NCBI GenBank assembly: GCA_943736015.1
Contig: OX031056.1
Location: 71,885,277-71,949,276 of the forward strand
Length of the DNA stretch: 64,000 nt
Direction of reading: 5' to 3'
From: Tridacna crocea
Taxonomy: Eukaryota > Mollusca > Bivalvia > Cardiida > Cardiidae
Below, in pieces: positions 44,771 to 58,255 of the stretch (position 1 is its first letter; the number at the start of each line of letters is the position of its first letter). The translations under genes were made by a program, and so were the position numbers. The notes below the pieces were generated by a model, which had not been told where the DNA came from, did not search any database, and was given only the letters and a program-made list of their open reading frames with translations.

Positions 44771-44782
44771 GTTGCGATCAAC
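44771..44782 (+). promoter_or_regulatory. Possible degenerate RFX X-box just before the DNAAF5 start
   Basis: GTTGCGATCAAC resembles an RFX X-box (half sites GYTRCC and RGYAAC, spacer 0-3) with two mismatches and no spacer. RFX factors regulate many ciliary genes. It lies 4 bp upstream of the ATG, so it would be in the 5' UTR. This is weak and may be chance. Confidence 0.2.
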
Positions 44783-44786
44783 AAAG

Positions 44787-45417
44787 ATGGCGTCCACCGA
44801 TCAAAATTCCAATGCGGTTTTACAAGGTTTAGCTCGACACATCAATTGTCTGGGTGAAGACAATAAAATGGCGCGTCGGAAAGCTTTGGAAAGTATCCGT
44901 AAAGATACTGTAGGGAGAAAACCACCCCTGGATTGGAAGGAAATGAAGCCTTTAATGAACGAACTTTTGAAACCGTTGTTGAAGGAGTTTTCAGATCCAA
45001 TGGAGAAATGTCGTGAATTGTCAGTTGATATTTTAGGAGGTTTTCTGATGGTCGTTGGAACACCAGAGGACTATCTACCATATATTGTTCCAGTTTTAGT
45101 TCAAAGACTGGGACAACAAGACATTGTGGAGCCATCTGAGGAACTTCGGCTTGCTGTAGTGGAATTTCTCTTGAATATTCTAGAAATTTCGGGAAAAAAT
45201 ATTGCTATGTACTTAGATGACGTCATTAAGATATTGCAAAGAACAATTGTAGATCCATATGCAGAAGTAAAGAAAATTAGTTGTAAATGTACCTCTACAG
45301 TTGCTAAATCAGTTCCCGAATATTTTCATCAGCAGTCTGAGTCATTAATCAAACCTCTGTTGTTATCTATCTCCCATCAACACTCCAAAGTCAGAACAAC
45401 AGTGATTTATACTATAG
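44787..45417 (+). CDS. DNAAF5: DNAAF5 exon 1
   Basis: Codes residues 1-210, starting [11 protein letters not shown] and ending [10 protein letters not shown], with one extra base (phase 1). The donor is ATAG/GTTTGT. It holds the N-terminal HEAT repeats, including [18 protein letters not shown]. It is by far the longest exon of the gene, whereas the rest of the protein is spread over nine shorter ones. Confidence 0.94.
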
Positions 45418-48400
45418 GTTTGTATTTAAAAAAAAAAGCCCTTTTAACTGTAGACCAAAGAACAATATTTTTAGGCTAACCAGTGTTGAAAGCTGTAGAG
45501 AATGATAAATGAGTAAACACGGAATCACTCTTGTAAAGGATGAGAGCAGTGTGGGAAAAGAAGGAATTGCTGGTAACCAGCATTTTCTCCTTTTCATATT
45601 ATGTTTTTAAATATTCAAATGTTTTTTTTTCTCAGTCTTGAGATTGTGTGTAACAGGGTTAATCCTGTACCAAACTATTGGTTTATGGCTTGTCCAAGGA
45701 AAGGATAATTGCAGATGACAAAATATAAGCAGCATCAATGAATGAATTTATTTTTGGAAGCAAAGAAAGTATTGCAGTAGATAGACAGTATTAAAGGAGA
45801 TAATGCTGGTGAACCAGCATTTACTACTTTATCCATTATTTACTACTTTATCCATTATGATTTTGAAAGCTTTCTTTTCAGGGGTTGTTAAAATATAGAT
45901 TGTTTGAAACAGTATTAAAGACATGATTCCGATATTGGACATTGGTTGGATTGGGTTTTAATGCCACTTTAAAAGCTAAGGTCATATCATGGTGGTCGGT
46001 GATGCACATGTGTTTCCTGGCTTCTCATACCAGTACTGACACAACTTTCCATCCAAAGCCACCGAGTACTTTTCTCACATGCTTCAGCAGAGGTGAGAGA
46101 CAAAAATACTCCGTAAAGAAAGTTTGCCTCAACCGGGTATCGAACTCACAACTACCATGTCATGAATCCGACACAGGGCCACCCGGGTGGGCGATATCAG
46201 ACATTCCTTTGACTTACAGTGGTACTAATTATAGTTAATCCTTAACCACACAATCCCAAGTTTTAACGATGCTGATGGATAAGTCTTTTGAAAACATGGT
46301 GAAAAAGGGGAAAATGCTGGTAAGCAGCATTTTCTCCTTTTCCCAGAATGTTTCCAATTTGTCTGAAGCCAAAGTCTGTTTTTTTAACTCATGTGAAATT
46401 TTTCAACGGGGAATGCTTTCAATATTCAATTGTTTAACCCTTTACCAAACAATCTCTGGTTTTTATGACCCTGAGATAGAAGCCTTTTGAAAACATTGTG
46501 GGAAAAGGAGAAAATTCTGGTGCCAGCATTTTCTCCTTTTCTGAAGATGTTTCCTACCCTTCAAGCCAGATACAGCATCTCGGACTGCAACCCTATACAC
46601 AGGTATCTTTTTAATAAGCCTAACTGAATCACTTAAAGTACTTTAAAAAAATGTATGAATATTTTCAGGTGACGTAATTCAGTACGGAAATGGAAAGTCA
46701 GTGGAAACTGTTGTATCACATCTTGCTCAGCGACTGTTTGACCAGACTCCGACTGTCAGAATGGCTGTTACAAAAATTGTGGGGCAGTGGATGCTTGACC
46801 TTCTAGACAGATATTCATTTTGGAATAAACTTATTCCCTTGCTCTTGACTAGCCTGTCAGATGAGCAGCCAGACATTAGGGAAGTTGCAGATTCATTGTG
46901 GCATGATATTGGTATGGTCATGTCTGTTATAATCATTGTTTACTTAACTCTTTCTCAAGCAATCCCTGGTTTTCATGATGCTGAGAAAGAATCCTCCTGA
47001 AAACATTGTGGGAAAAGGAGAAAATGCAGGTAACCAGCATTTTCCCCTTTTCCCACATTTTCTTCCCTCCCCAAAACAAATTTCAATTTTTGAGTCAAAT
47101 CAATTTTGTTGTCTACAAATGCTTCCAATTTGGACTAGTCTAAATTTATGTTGTTTGGTAAGGAGTTATTTCTTTACTACAAAACAATTATATGGAAGAC
47201 TTATGGGAATATTAAAGCATTTACAAATGAAAAATAGGATCTATTAATTATGAGTTAGATCATAGGTTAGAAGGCATGTGTTTTGCAGTCTGATCTTAGT
47301 CAGCACTTATGCAAGTTACAAGCAAATGGGTCTCTGACTTTAAATATTTTCCCTTTTACCAAATTTCATTTTCTTTTTCTTTTAACAAACATACGTGGAA
47401 CCCGATGACTATCTGTACAAAGGTTCGGAAAGGATAAGAATTAGATATAAATGTCAGCATTCTGTCTTGTTATGTATGTCAGTGTAATTTTTGAAGAACA
47501 TTAACTAGTGCAAGTCTATGCTTTTATATTGTACCAGGTCTGAAGTGGGAAAGAGAGAATGAAGAAGATCTCAAAGATCAGATGGATTTTCCTAAGCAAC
47601 CCTCATCTCATTACCCTCAGAATGGTATGTAGCAAGTAAATCCTCTATCGCAGGACAACATTTTAGGCATGTCTATGTATAACTCCTTACCACACAATCC
47701 CAACTTTTAACAACCCTGAGAATGAACGTTTAACCCTTTACCACATAGTGACGACTTTTAACACCTCTGAGGAAGAAGCCTTTTGAAAACATTATAGGAA
47801 AAGTAGAAAATGCATTTTCTCCTTTTCCCACAATGTTTTCTACTTTATCAAAGAAAGATTGCACCATTTGAACCACATTGAAATTGTAATTCTGCAAATG
47901 CTTTCAATTTGGATTTAAATAATGTCATTTGGTAATGAGTTAAAACCTCTGAAAGACAAGATATAAGATGTGGCTGAAATGATGTGATGTTGTCTAATCT
48001 ATTTTGTCAGGGATTGTTTGGTATGGGTTAAATTGTATCATTGTAATTTTTCTTGTGACTGTGCAATATACATTTCCTGTACATAAGTCTGACAGAAAAT
48101 TGTATATTGATTAATTTTACAGTAACGCATATGCATTTTATGTCAAAAAAAATTTGATAGTGTCCAAAAAAAGGTTATAGTTTTCATTTACTGTTCTCTC
48201 GTACATGTAAACAAAAACAATGTTTGGAATATGAGCATATAATTATTATGAAGCATGCTGCATGAGAAGTTTTGTTCCAACTTCCTTTCGGTGGAAAGAC
48301 CAAACTTAGGCTAACTATCAAATAAAATTTGATGCTGTCTCCAAACAGTCGATTGCTTTCCATATAATTGTACACTCATATGTGTAGACAACATCAGTGT

Positions 48401-51400
48401 TTAGAATGAGGACATATATTATGAAACACTAGAAATGAAAACTTTAGGCGCATATATTATGAAACACTCTGAATGAAAAATTTGGGTGCAAATCTGGGTG
48501 CAATTTAATAACGGTAGAAAGACCAAACCAAGCTGTAGCTCAAATAAAATTGTCTTTAACCCTTTACCAGATGACAAAACTCTAGCCTCATCCAAATTGA
48601 AAGCATTTGCAGATGACAATTTCAGCTGGGCTCAAATTGTGCAATTTTTATTTGATGGGGTAGAAAACATTGTGGGGAAAGGAGAAAATGCTGGTAACCA
48701 GCATTTTCTCCTTTTCCCACAATGTTTTCAAAAGGCTTTATACTGAGAGTGGTTAAAGTTTGGGATTGTGTGGTAAAGAGTCAAAACATTTATCCCTTTC
48801 CATTTATTTTAAACACATGTAATTATGTAGACGACATCAATTTTTAGAATGAGGTCATCTTTTATGTAACACCCTGTATGAGAAATTCGGGCTCAAAATT
48901 TCTTTCCAGTGGAAAGACCAAACTTGGGCTGTAGAACTCTCATGAACCGCAATATATCGAGATTTATACCCGGACTGATGAGAGACATCACTGACTGGCA
49001 GGTGGAAACACGGCGCAAGTCAGCTGCTCTCTTGTATCATGTTCTACTCAACGCTGAAGATTACATCACCCAGCACATGGAGGTTGTCACCTCTGGCATG
49101 TTTAGAGCTTGCGCTGATGAGGATAAGAAAGTTGTCGAAGATGTGAGTGATTATTATCTGTCTATTGTGTCTTGATTTAAATTGGTTCTATTTGCCTAAT
49201 TACCAAACAACAAAATTTTAGGTTTGTCCAAATCGAAAGCATTTTGCAGAAGACGAAATGAAAGTGACTGAAAATTTGAAATTTGTTTTGTGAAGGGTAG
49301 AAAACATTGTTGGAAAAGGAGAAAATGCTGGTTACCAGCATTTTCTCCTTTTCCCACAATGTTTTCTACAGGCTTCTTTCTCAGAGTTGTCAAAAGTAGG
49401 GATTGTGTGCTAGAAAGTTTCAGGTCGATAGTAAAAACTGGAATGTTGAAATATTGTAATTTCAAAGGATTTTTTTTGTGGGGGGGGGGGGGAGATAGAA
49501 TATATCCTTATTGGACAGTGTAGAGCCAAGATCAGACCACACAGAATGTGCAGTCTGATCTTAGATCTATAATCTCCACAAATATATTCATGTCGAAAAT
49601 TTGCAGATTACCGATTAATGGCATTTTGCACAAGGAAATGTTTACAAATTAAAGACACTCATTCTTTGTTGGTATACATGTGACAAAATGTGTGAACAGA
49701 AAAGTTTGTGAATTTTTCAAATTTGCGAAACTGCAAAATTTTTTACATTGCAAATACTGCCAGTGATACAGTATCGGCATTTTACTGAACAACATACTGG
49801 AGATGGGCTGTGTGAAAAAGGGCCTTAATATATCTGTGAAAAGTATCAACCCAGGTCAGTCCGCTCAGGCTGACTGGGGCTGAAACTTATCGATTTTGGT
49901 CAATTTTCTGTATGTTCATGGACCAGGCTACCTCATGGTTCAGTGTTTTGGTTCCAAAATGGATATTATGGTGTGTACTATAGATCACTATAGTGTGTAC
50001 TATAGAACTCTTTACCACACAATCCCAACTTTTAACACCCAAGGGAAAGAAGCCTTTTGAAAACATTGTGGGAAAAGAAGAAAATGCTGGTAACCAGCAT
50101 TTTCTCCTTTTCCCTCAATGCTTTCTATCCTTTCCAAATCAATTTTCAATTTTTGATTCACATTATTCTATTGTCTGCAAATGCTTTCAGTTTGGACAAG
50201 CCTAAAATATTGTCGTTTGGTAATGAGTTAAGCCCAATTTTTGCTGGAGCATGGCTCATTTTATTTTTTTTTTTGTTATAGGTACAAAGGTCAGCTGAAC
50301 TTATTGGGTATTTTGTGGATGTTGAAGTGTGGACGAAACTTGTTCTAAAGAGTGTACAACTCACCCAGTCTTACCCTTCATTAATGGTGTTATCGGCTGT
50401 TATTAAGGGTACACAGGATTCTGTATTAAAACCTTATATACAGACAATTCTAGATACAATCAATATACCTGATGTTTGCCATAGCGTGCAGGTAGGAAAA
50501 GCTGTCTTTTGTTTTGGATAGCAATTTATTCTTTAAACCTTTATTGTACAGTTACTACGACACATGCACAGCCTGGTAACTCAGTGATAAGCATATATGG
50601 CTTATGACCAATAGGTTGGGAGTTCAATACCTGATTGCAGCAAGCTTTTTTTTTCTGATACCTTTGGCCTCTCACCTCTGATGCACATAAGAAAAGCAGT
50701 CAGTGGTCTTGAATGAAATTTGAGTCAGTAATGGTCAGAGAAAGCATAGGTTTAGCGATATAACCTTACAGTAAGCTGTTAAAACTGTAATAACTCTTTA
50801 TGAAACAATAAAATTTTAAACTGGTCCAAACTGAAAGCATTTGCAGACGACAAAATGAAAGTGACAAAAATTGATATTTGTTTTCGGAAGGATAGAAAAT
50901 ATTGTGGGAAAAGGAGAAAATGCTGGTTACCAGCATTTTCTCCTTTTCCTACAATGTTTTCAAAAGGCATCTTTCTCAGGGTTGTTAATAGTTGGGATTG
51001 TTTGGTTTAGGTTTAAACAAAACCCTGATACCTGCCAAAGGCTACTTATCCTTTTAAAGAATCATGGAAAAATGGATAAGTTGCTTGTAACAAGGCCTGA
51101 GCCATTGGTGCATTTGGTAGCTCAAAGGACTGATGACCAGCAGTCCCTGGTTTGAATCCTCAGCTTGGCCAATAATTTCATGAGGATTGATGATAGTCAT
51201 TGCAACAGGACTTATTCCTTGCTCAATGGTGATCATTGCTTTGACCATAGAAATGTGGGAAATCGGCTAGTGGATTACAAACTGTATTGTTTTAAACACT
51301 GGTAAAAAAAAAGAAATCCAGGAAATCTAAGATTAGTGCACTTGTGGCTTCCATAACTGAAATGATGTTGAAACCAGCATTGAAATTGGTTAATCCATTA

Positions 51401-54400
51401 CCACATAATCCTGAGTTTTAACGACCTTGGTTGATTAGACTTTTTGAAAACATTGTTGGAAAATGAGAAAATTTTGATTTCTCATCTGCTAATGCTTTCA
51501 ATCATTGTTGTTTTTCATTGGTAAGGAGTTTAACTGAGCCCTTTTGGACTCTCAAAGGGTAGAAACATTGCTTGGAAAGGAGCAAATGCTTGTTACTAGC
51601 AAAATTTCAAAAATCTTAAACTTTGGTGTTGTTTAACTTCAAGATATTGGGGTAAAGGCGTTTGTTGGCAATGAAAGAACCACCTTGGCTTGCTTATGAT
51701 GTAGAGACACATATTAACATCTTGATATAATCAAGAGAAGAATTACTTCTCTATGAAAAGCTAAGATATTAATGTACATTTCATTTTTAAAATATTCAGT
51801 GTTTCCTTAAAGCAGCCTTCTAAAACAGAAAAACAGGAATATTTTCTTTAGGACAATTTTGATAAGTACATAATTGTAGCATCAGGTGGAAAACATGAAA
51901 AATAAGAACTGCGGTCTGGCGAAATGGTGCTTAATGTATCCCCATGGTGAAATATACCTTACAATACATCACATGATGGACATTTGTGGATCCAAAAATC
52001 CATAAAAGTACTTTGGTCTGACAATTTATTGGGTCGTGAGGTAGAATGATCCTTTGGCATGCAGACAGTTGACCAACAGACAGTTGATACTCATGACCAA
52101 CAGCAAAGAGTTTCGGCCATGTCAGCCTGCATGGACTGCACAGGCTGATTTTGGTCGATACTGTTAGCACATGCACTAAGCCCCCCCTTCTTGTCATAAA
52201 TCATGGCTCATTCCTGTAAATCTCCTGAAATACTGAATATGCTTCCACCTTTATATGGCCTACCACATGCGAACATCATCGTAAAGTGTCATCTCACATC
52301 ATTCTGCCCAACCTGTGCAGGCTGATCTAAGACAGCACTTTACAACTTCATTAGATTTTGACCTACAGTACACTTGTGCAAAACAGAAAATTCTATTAAA
52401 ACAAAAAGTATCAATTTAGTTAAGTCATTGCGGAGTGTGCAGTCTGAACAGGGACTGCAGTTTACGCTAATGGTTGCAAATATTTGAATGCCTCTTTTCG
52501 TGTGTTGCATGCCATATAATGTTATGTTTACTTTACAGATACCTGTCCAGATTCAGCTTCTAAATTGTGTAGAATCTCTAATGGCAGTCTGTGGCAAAGA
52601 CCTCACTGACTCATCCCAGTCAAGCCAGTCTGTGTTCAACCTGTTACACACCATCCTTGCTCTTCAGCAAGGGGAACTCATCTTAGAAAAAGTAAGAATG
52701 TTGAATGAATTTGCTACCCCAAAAAAGTATCAAACTTTGGTTATAGGCTGGAAAATGTGACTTACGGCAACAAAATTTAATACTGTATTTTCTAGACAAA
52801 AGGTTGCAGCCTATCTTGTTTAAAAAGTGGAAGTTTTCAAGAGTGTAGCTGATAAAATGAAGCAGCTTTTACGTTTATTTCATTTTTCTTGATTGTCTTA
52901 TAGTGCGACTTGAAATCATTTACAGACAACAATTAAATGCAGCAAATTTTATGGTAACTGTCTGTGAAAGTGTAGCAAACCTTGTGGGAAAAGGAGAAAA
53001 TGCTGGTTATCAGCATTTTGTCCTTTTCCCACATGGTTTTTAAAAGGTTATTTCTTCAGGGTTGTCAACACCTGGGATTGTGTGGCAAAGAGATATTTTT
53101 TTGACACATAACTATGAAGAACAATATTGGTATCCCCTGCCAAAGGCAGAGGGATATAGTTTTTGCCTTGTCTATCCACTTGTGTCTTTGTTCATCAGTC
53201 TGTCTGTCTGCCTGTCTGTCTGTCCAGACAAATATCTTTATAATCCTTGACGAAAATTGATGAAACTACTTGCATGTATTTCATATGATAGTTTGCCATG
53301 CCATAGAAAAAGGCAGCTTGATGTATATTTCTATTATGGACCAATATCTCTTTAGAATAAAAATTATGAAACTTTGATTTACATTTTGTTCATCATAAAC
53401 TACAGATAATCATTATTTGATTTTAAGTAACAAATACATGCTATGTCATGAAGAAAGAGGGCTTATTATATAATTTCATAATGGACTAATAACAAAAAAA
53501 TGCAAAACACGAAATCCCTTATATATTTCTGTCAAAAAAGGTATTTTTCGGTGGAAATATCATTTCAACAAATAATTTGTTATAAAATTATTTTTAGGTG
53601 TATAACCTTTTGGACAAGTTAGCTACTCTAGAAGGTTTAGATTCTCGTAAGGAGCTGTATAAGCAGCATATGAAGACACTGTTGGAAAGCTTTGAAGAAA
53701 GTTACAAGGTCTGGGGAACTCACTCTACTGAAAGGCTTGTCTTTGATGTCTTAATCATGGAGTCAGGTAAATGTACAGTACAGTGTCTATTCACTGCTAT
53801 GGAAAGGAAAAGTAGCTTTTGGACACATGTTAGATTAAGATCAGATGGAAAAGAACTTTGATTAGATCTATCTGTTTCTTCTGAAGTATGACAAAATGGT
53901 TAGCTTGGCTTTTAACTCATTACCACACAATTCCTCCTTTTGACGACCCTGAGAAAGAAGACCTCAGAAAACATTGTGGGAAAAGTAGAAAATGCTGGTA
54001 ACCAGCATTTTATCCTTTGCCCACAATGTTTTCTACTCTTCACAAAACAAATTTAAAATTTTCTAGTCACTTTTTTTTTTATTGTCTGCAAATGCTTTCA
54101 ATCTGGACAAACCTAAATTTTTGTCGTTTGGTAATGAGTTAAAAAAAAAAGAGGAAGTATTGTTATAGCCCTGTTGTTTGCAGTGTCATTATGGTGCATA
54201 AAGGTGAACATTTTATGATATTTCTGTCTTTACTGAGGGCATTTATTTCGAAGTGGGACTACTTCTTAGCTAAATAAAGGGGAATCCATATAACCCATGA
54301 ATGTAGCAGGGACAGCTGATGACATTTTTTTCCTATTCCAACAATATTTTCCCCTGTATCGAAAAGACAAATCTTTCACTTAACCCTTTCCTGAAATTTC

Positions 54401-57400
54401 AACTCTACCAATTGCATACAGACTGCCAAATTCAAAACAAATACAGACAGATTACTATAAGAAGTAATGAGGTTGAGCTCTATGGTGGAGTAGAAACACT
54501 CTGGTAAAAGGAGAAAATGTTGTCAACTAGCATTTTCTCCTTTTCCCAGAATCTTTTTATAAGCCTTCTCTGTTGGACCCATGTACAGTTGGAATTGTGT
54601 GGTTAACAGTTAAGGCAAATGTAAGCAGTCATATGAAAATGTTTTCAAGATGTAGAAGCCAACATTTGTCTTTTAGTAAAAATGTTTGTATACTGGCAGA
54701 CCTCATTTGAAGATATTGTGGAAAAAAAGACTGATGTTTGGGTAATTTTCTTGATATTTTAACCAGAGGGATTTTTTTCCCTCTGGTTAACATACTGGTT
54801 ACTTCATGCAGGGGTCACATGGTTTACATCCTTTCATCCTTGGTTAAGGTGGAAGAACCTTTTGCATTGAAGTATTACAGTTTGAACCAGCTACAGGCCT
54901 TTATAAAGTTTTGAGGGATTTTCTCCCTGATTTTTTTGTTTGCATGGGTGTTAATTTCTAACTGTTTCTCAAAATGATATTTTTTTCCATATTTAGCCTT
55001 AGGCTGTAGTAGGTGAGAGTCCAGGTTTTAAATACTCCTTACCTGTTTATTGTTGAGCCTGCTTGCAGTGAGCGAGACACAGTCAGCACAATGTCGCTTT
55101 TGTGTGTGTGGATGCGCCCTCCAATTCATCGGGATTTTAGTTAACCTTGAATTATTCCTTTATCAAATGATGGAATTTTTGACATGGACTGTTGAATTTA
55201 TGAATTCGAGACATGGCGTTTTGACAACATTAATTGAAGCTGACGGATTTTACATTTGAAAGAGTAGAAAACATGAAGGGAATAGAAGAAATGCAGGTTA
55301 CCAGGGTCATTAAACCTTAAGTTAGTCAGATAAAAGGTTAATAAAATATTTGTATCATATTTCATTTTATGCAGGGAGCTATGTTGGAGAGTTGCTAGAG
55401 GATGTTATTCCTATTTTGGTTGGTAATTTTAACCCAGAGAAAGATCCGGAAGTTAGACTGAAGTTTTTCACACTTCTATCTAACTTAATGATGAATTCAA
55501 AGGCGACAGTTGATTCTAGGGACAAGTTTTCTGACTTTGCCGAGATTGTGCTGAGGGACATGATTATACCAAACTGTGTGTGGCATGCTGGCAGGGTGGC
55601 TGCGGCAATTAGAACTACAGCTGTGTCCTGCGCCTGGGCTCTTTTGCAAAGTGGAGCTTTAAGTAAAGAAAAGGTCTGTTTAACTCCTTAACCCTTTACC
55701 AAACAACAAAATTTTAGACTCAACAAATTTGAAAGCATTTGCAGATGACAATGTACATATGGCTGAGATGCTGTTTTGTGTCTTTGATAGGGTAGAAAAC
55801 ATTGTGGGAAAAGGAGAAAATACTGGTGGCAAGTACTATTTTTTTCCAGGGTGTTTTCAAAAGCCTGCTTCATCAAGGTGGTTAAAAATGAGGATTATTT
55901 GGTAATGAATTAAATGTGAACCACACAATCTTCTGTCTAAAAAAACCCTTGAAAACAAGGCTTTTGATAGCACTTTTGATTTTGACAAATTTTCATCAAT
56001 GGGTTGTAAGATAAAAACGGATTTCTTTTTATCCATGATTGCTTGGAAGAATGCATTGTGAAGATGTGTTAAACCCTCTTTCCATGGAGCATGGTTCATT
56101 TATTTGTGCACAGCACTCTAAAGTCAGTGTGTTTATTGTGTTTAATGGGGAAAACATACACTTGAAAGTTCATTATTCTATCAGTCTCGTGTTGTTATAT
56201 ACCCCTGCAGTAGAAAGTTTCAGAAATTATGGTTGGAAAAAGGAACACTTGCTCGTTTGTATCGCAGCAATATTTTTCATGCAGCTGAATTACTTCTTTT
56301 TAAACTTTGCATGATGTAACAAATGGCCTGCAAAGCATGAAAAAAGGCATTAAGACATTTGCTTAAAGTGTCTTGTCGTCTTGATCAGCCTGCGCAGTCT
56401 ACACAGGCTAATACACGACCGGTCTTTATGGCTGCATTAGATTATGTCCTACAGTAGACTTGCTTGAAACAAAAAGTCACATAGAAATGGAAAGTGTCAT
56501 CTCCAATTAGCCTGCGCAGATTGCGAATGCTAATTCAAGAGGATACTTTATGCGAATGTCGAAAAAATGCCCCTTTTCACGTGTTTCAGGCCATATATTT
56601 TGACGGGTCTGAACAACTTGCTCACCTATTGATTAACTACAGTATTTCTTTTATCTTTTGTATTATAACAGCTGGCTCCCAGTCTGGACAGTTTTGTTAC
56701 TCAGATGTTGACATGTATGGATGATGACAACAAGGGTACCAGACTGGTTGCCTGTCGTGTAATGACTAGAACATTTGAGCTAAGTGGAACCAGCATAGAT
56801 CAGGATAGGCTTCATAACATGTATCTGGAGCTTCTGAAACGCCTGGATGACAGTAGTGATGAAGTCAGAGTCACTGTGGCAAAGACATTCCTGGCTTATT
56901 TGGACTGCTTTGAAAATGCTTATGATGTGAATCTCTATAGAGCTCACCTGGAGGCCATGTATAAAGGCTTACTGGTTCATTTAGATGACCCTGAAGAAAG
57001 GATTCAAGTTGCAATCCTAGGTAAGTACATTTTATTTTTTATAACTAGCTAAGAGTACCAGGTGCTCAGTTGGTAGGGTTTGTACTCCAAAGGTCAGAAA
57101 TTTGAAACCGTGCACAACCACAGGTACCTGAAATATAGTCATTGCTGTTGAAAAAAAAAATGGTCCTATTCAAGTGCATGTTCCAATTCAAGTCATTGCA
57201 TAAGAAATTGCAAATCAAGCTACTCGAGCGATGTACAGTTTACTTCTGAAAATTAAAAGACTTGCTCTACCAATCGATACTCAAATTGATTTATTCGAAA
57301 AAACCGTTAAACCAATCTTGCTTTACGGGTGCGAACTTTGGTCTTTGGAAAATAACCAAATTCTAGAAAAAGTCCAACTTAAGTTTTTAAAATACATACT

Positions 57401-58212
57401 ACATATAAAAAAGTCAACCCCAACCCATATCATCTACGGAGAAACTGGAGTTTATCCTTTATCTATTGATATAGAAACAAGATTCATCTCGTTTTGGTCA
57501 AAAATTATTTTACGTAAACATAATTATCTAGTAACAAATGTATACAGACATATTTATAACATTTATTGTAACTCTGAAAACGTGTCAAATATACCCCTTT
57601 TCCATTGGATAAAACATGTCAAAAATATCCTTGTCAAATGCGGCTTGATAAATATTTGGGATAGTCAAAGTTTTCCAAATGATAAGTGGTTAAAATTAAC
57701 AATAAAACAAAAGTTAAAAGATCTTTATATTAATTCCTGGTTTAATAAAATCGAAAATAATGATAGTTGTCATACTTACAGATTGATAAAAAAGAAATTC
57801 GGATTGGAAAAATATTTAAATCAGACTCCTCCTGCACTTTTGAAATACATGATAAAATTCAGAACAAATAATCATAGATTACCTATTGAAGTAGGAAGAT
57901 GGTCAAATCTTGAAACCAGAGAACGAATCTGCAACCTCTGTAATAGTTCCATTGGTGATGAGTATCACTATATTTTTGAGTGTAACTCATTCAGTGATCA
58001 AAGAAAAAAATTAATTTCTAAAAAATTTTCAAAGCGACATAATGTCGTTAAATTTCAGCGTCCAGTAAATTCTACAGACCGTTCTGAAATTGTAAATTTG
58101 TGTAAATTTATCAAAATCATCATAAACTCCTTTTAACTGATGTAAAAGTAAATTTACTAATCTCTGCAACTTATCATTAATAGTTAGACAACCCTCTCTT
58201 TCCCCCCACCCC

Positions 58213-58255
<43 letters not shown>

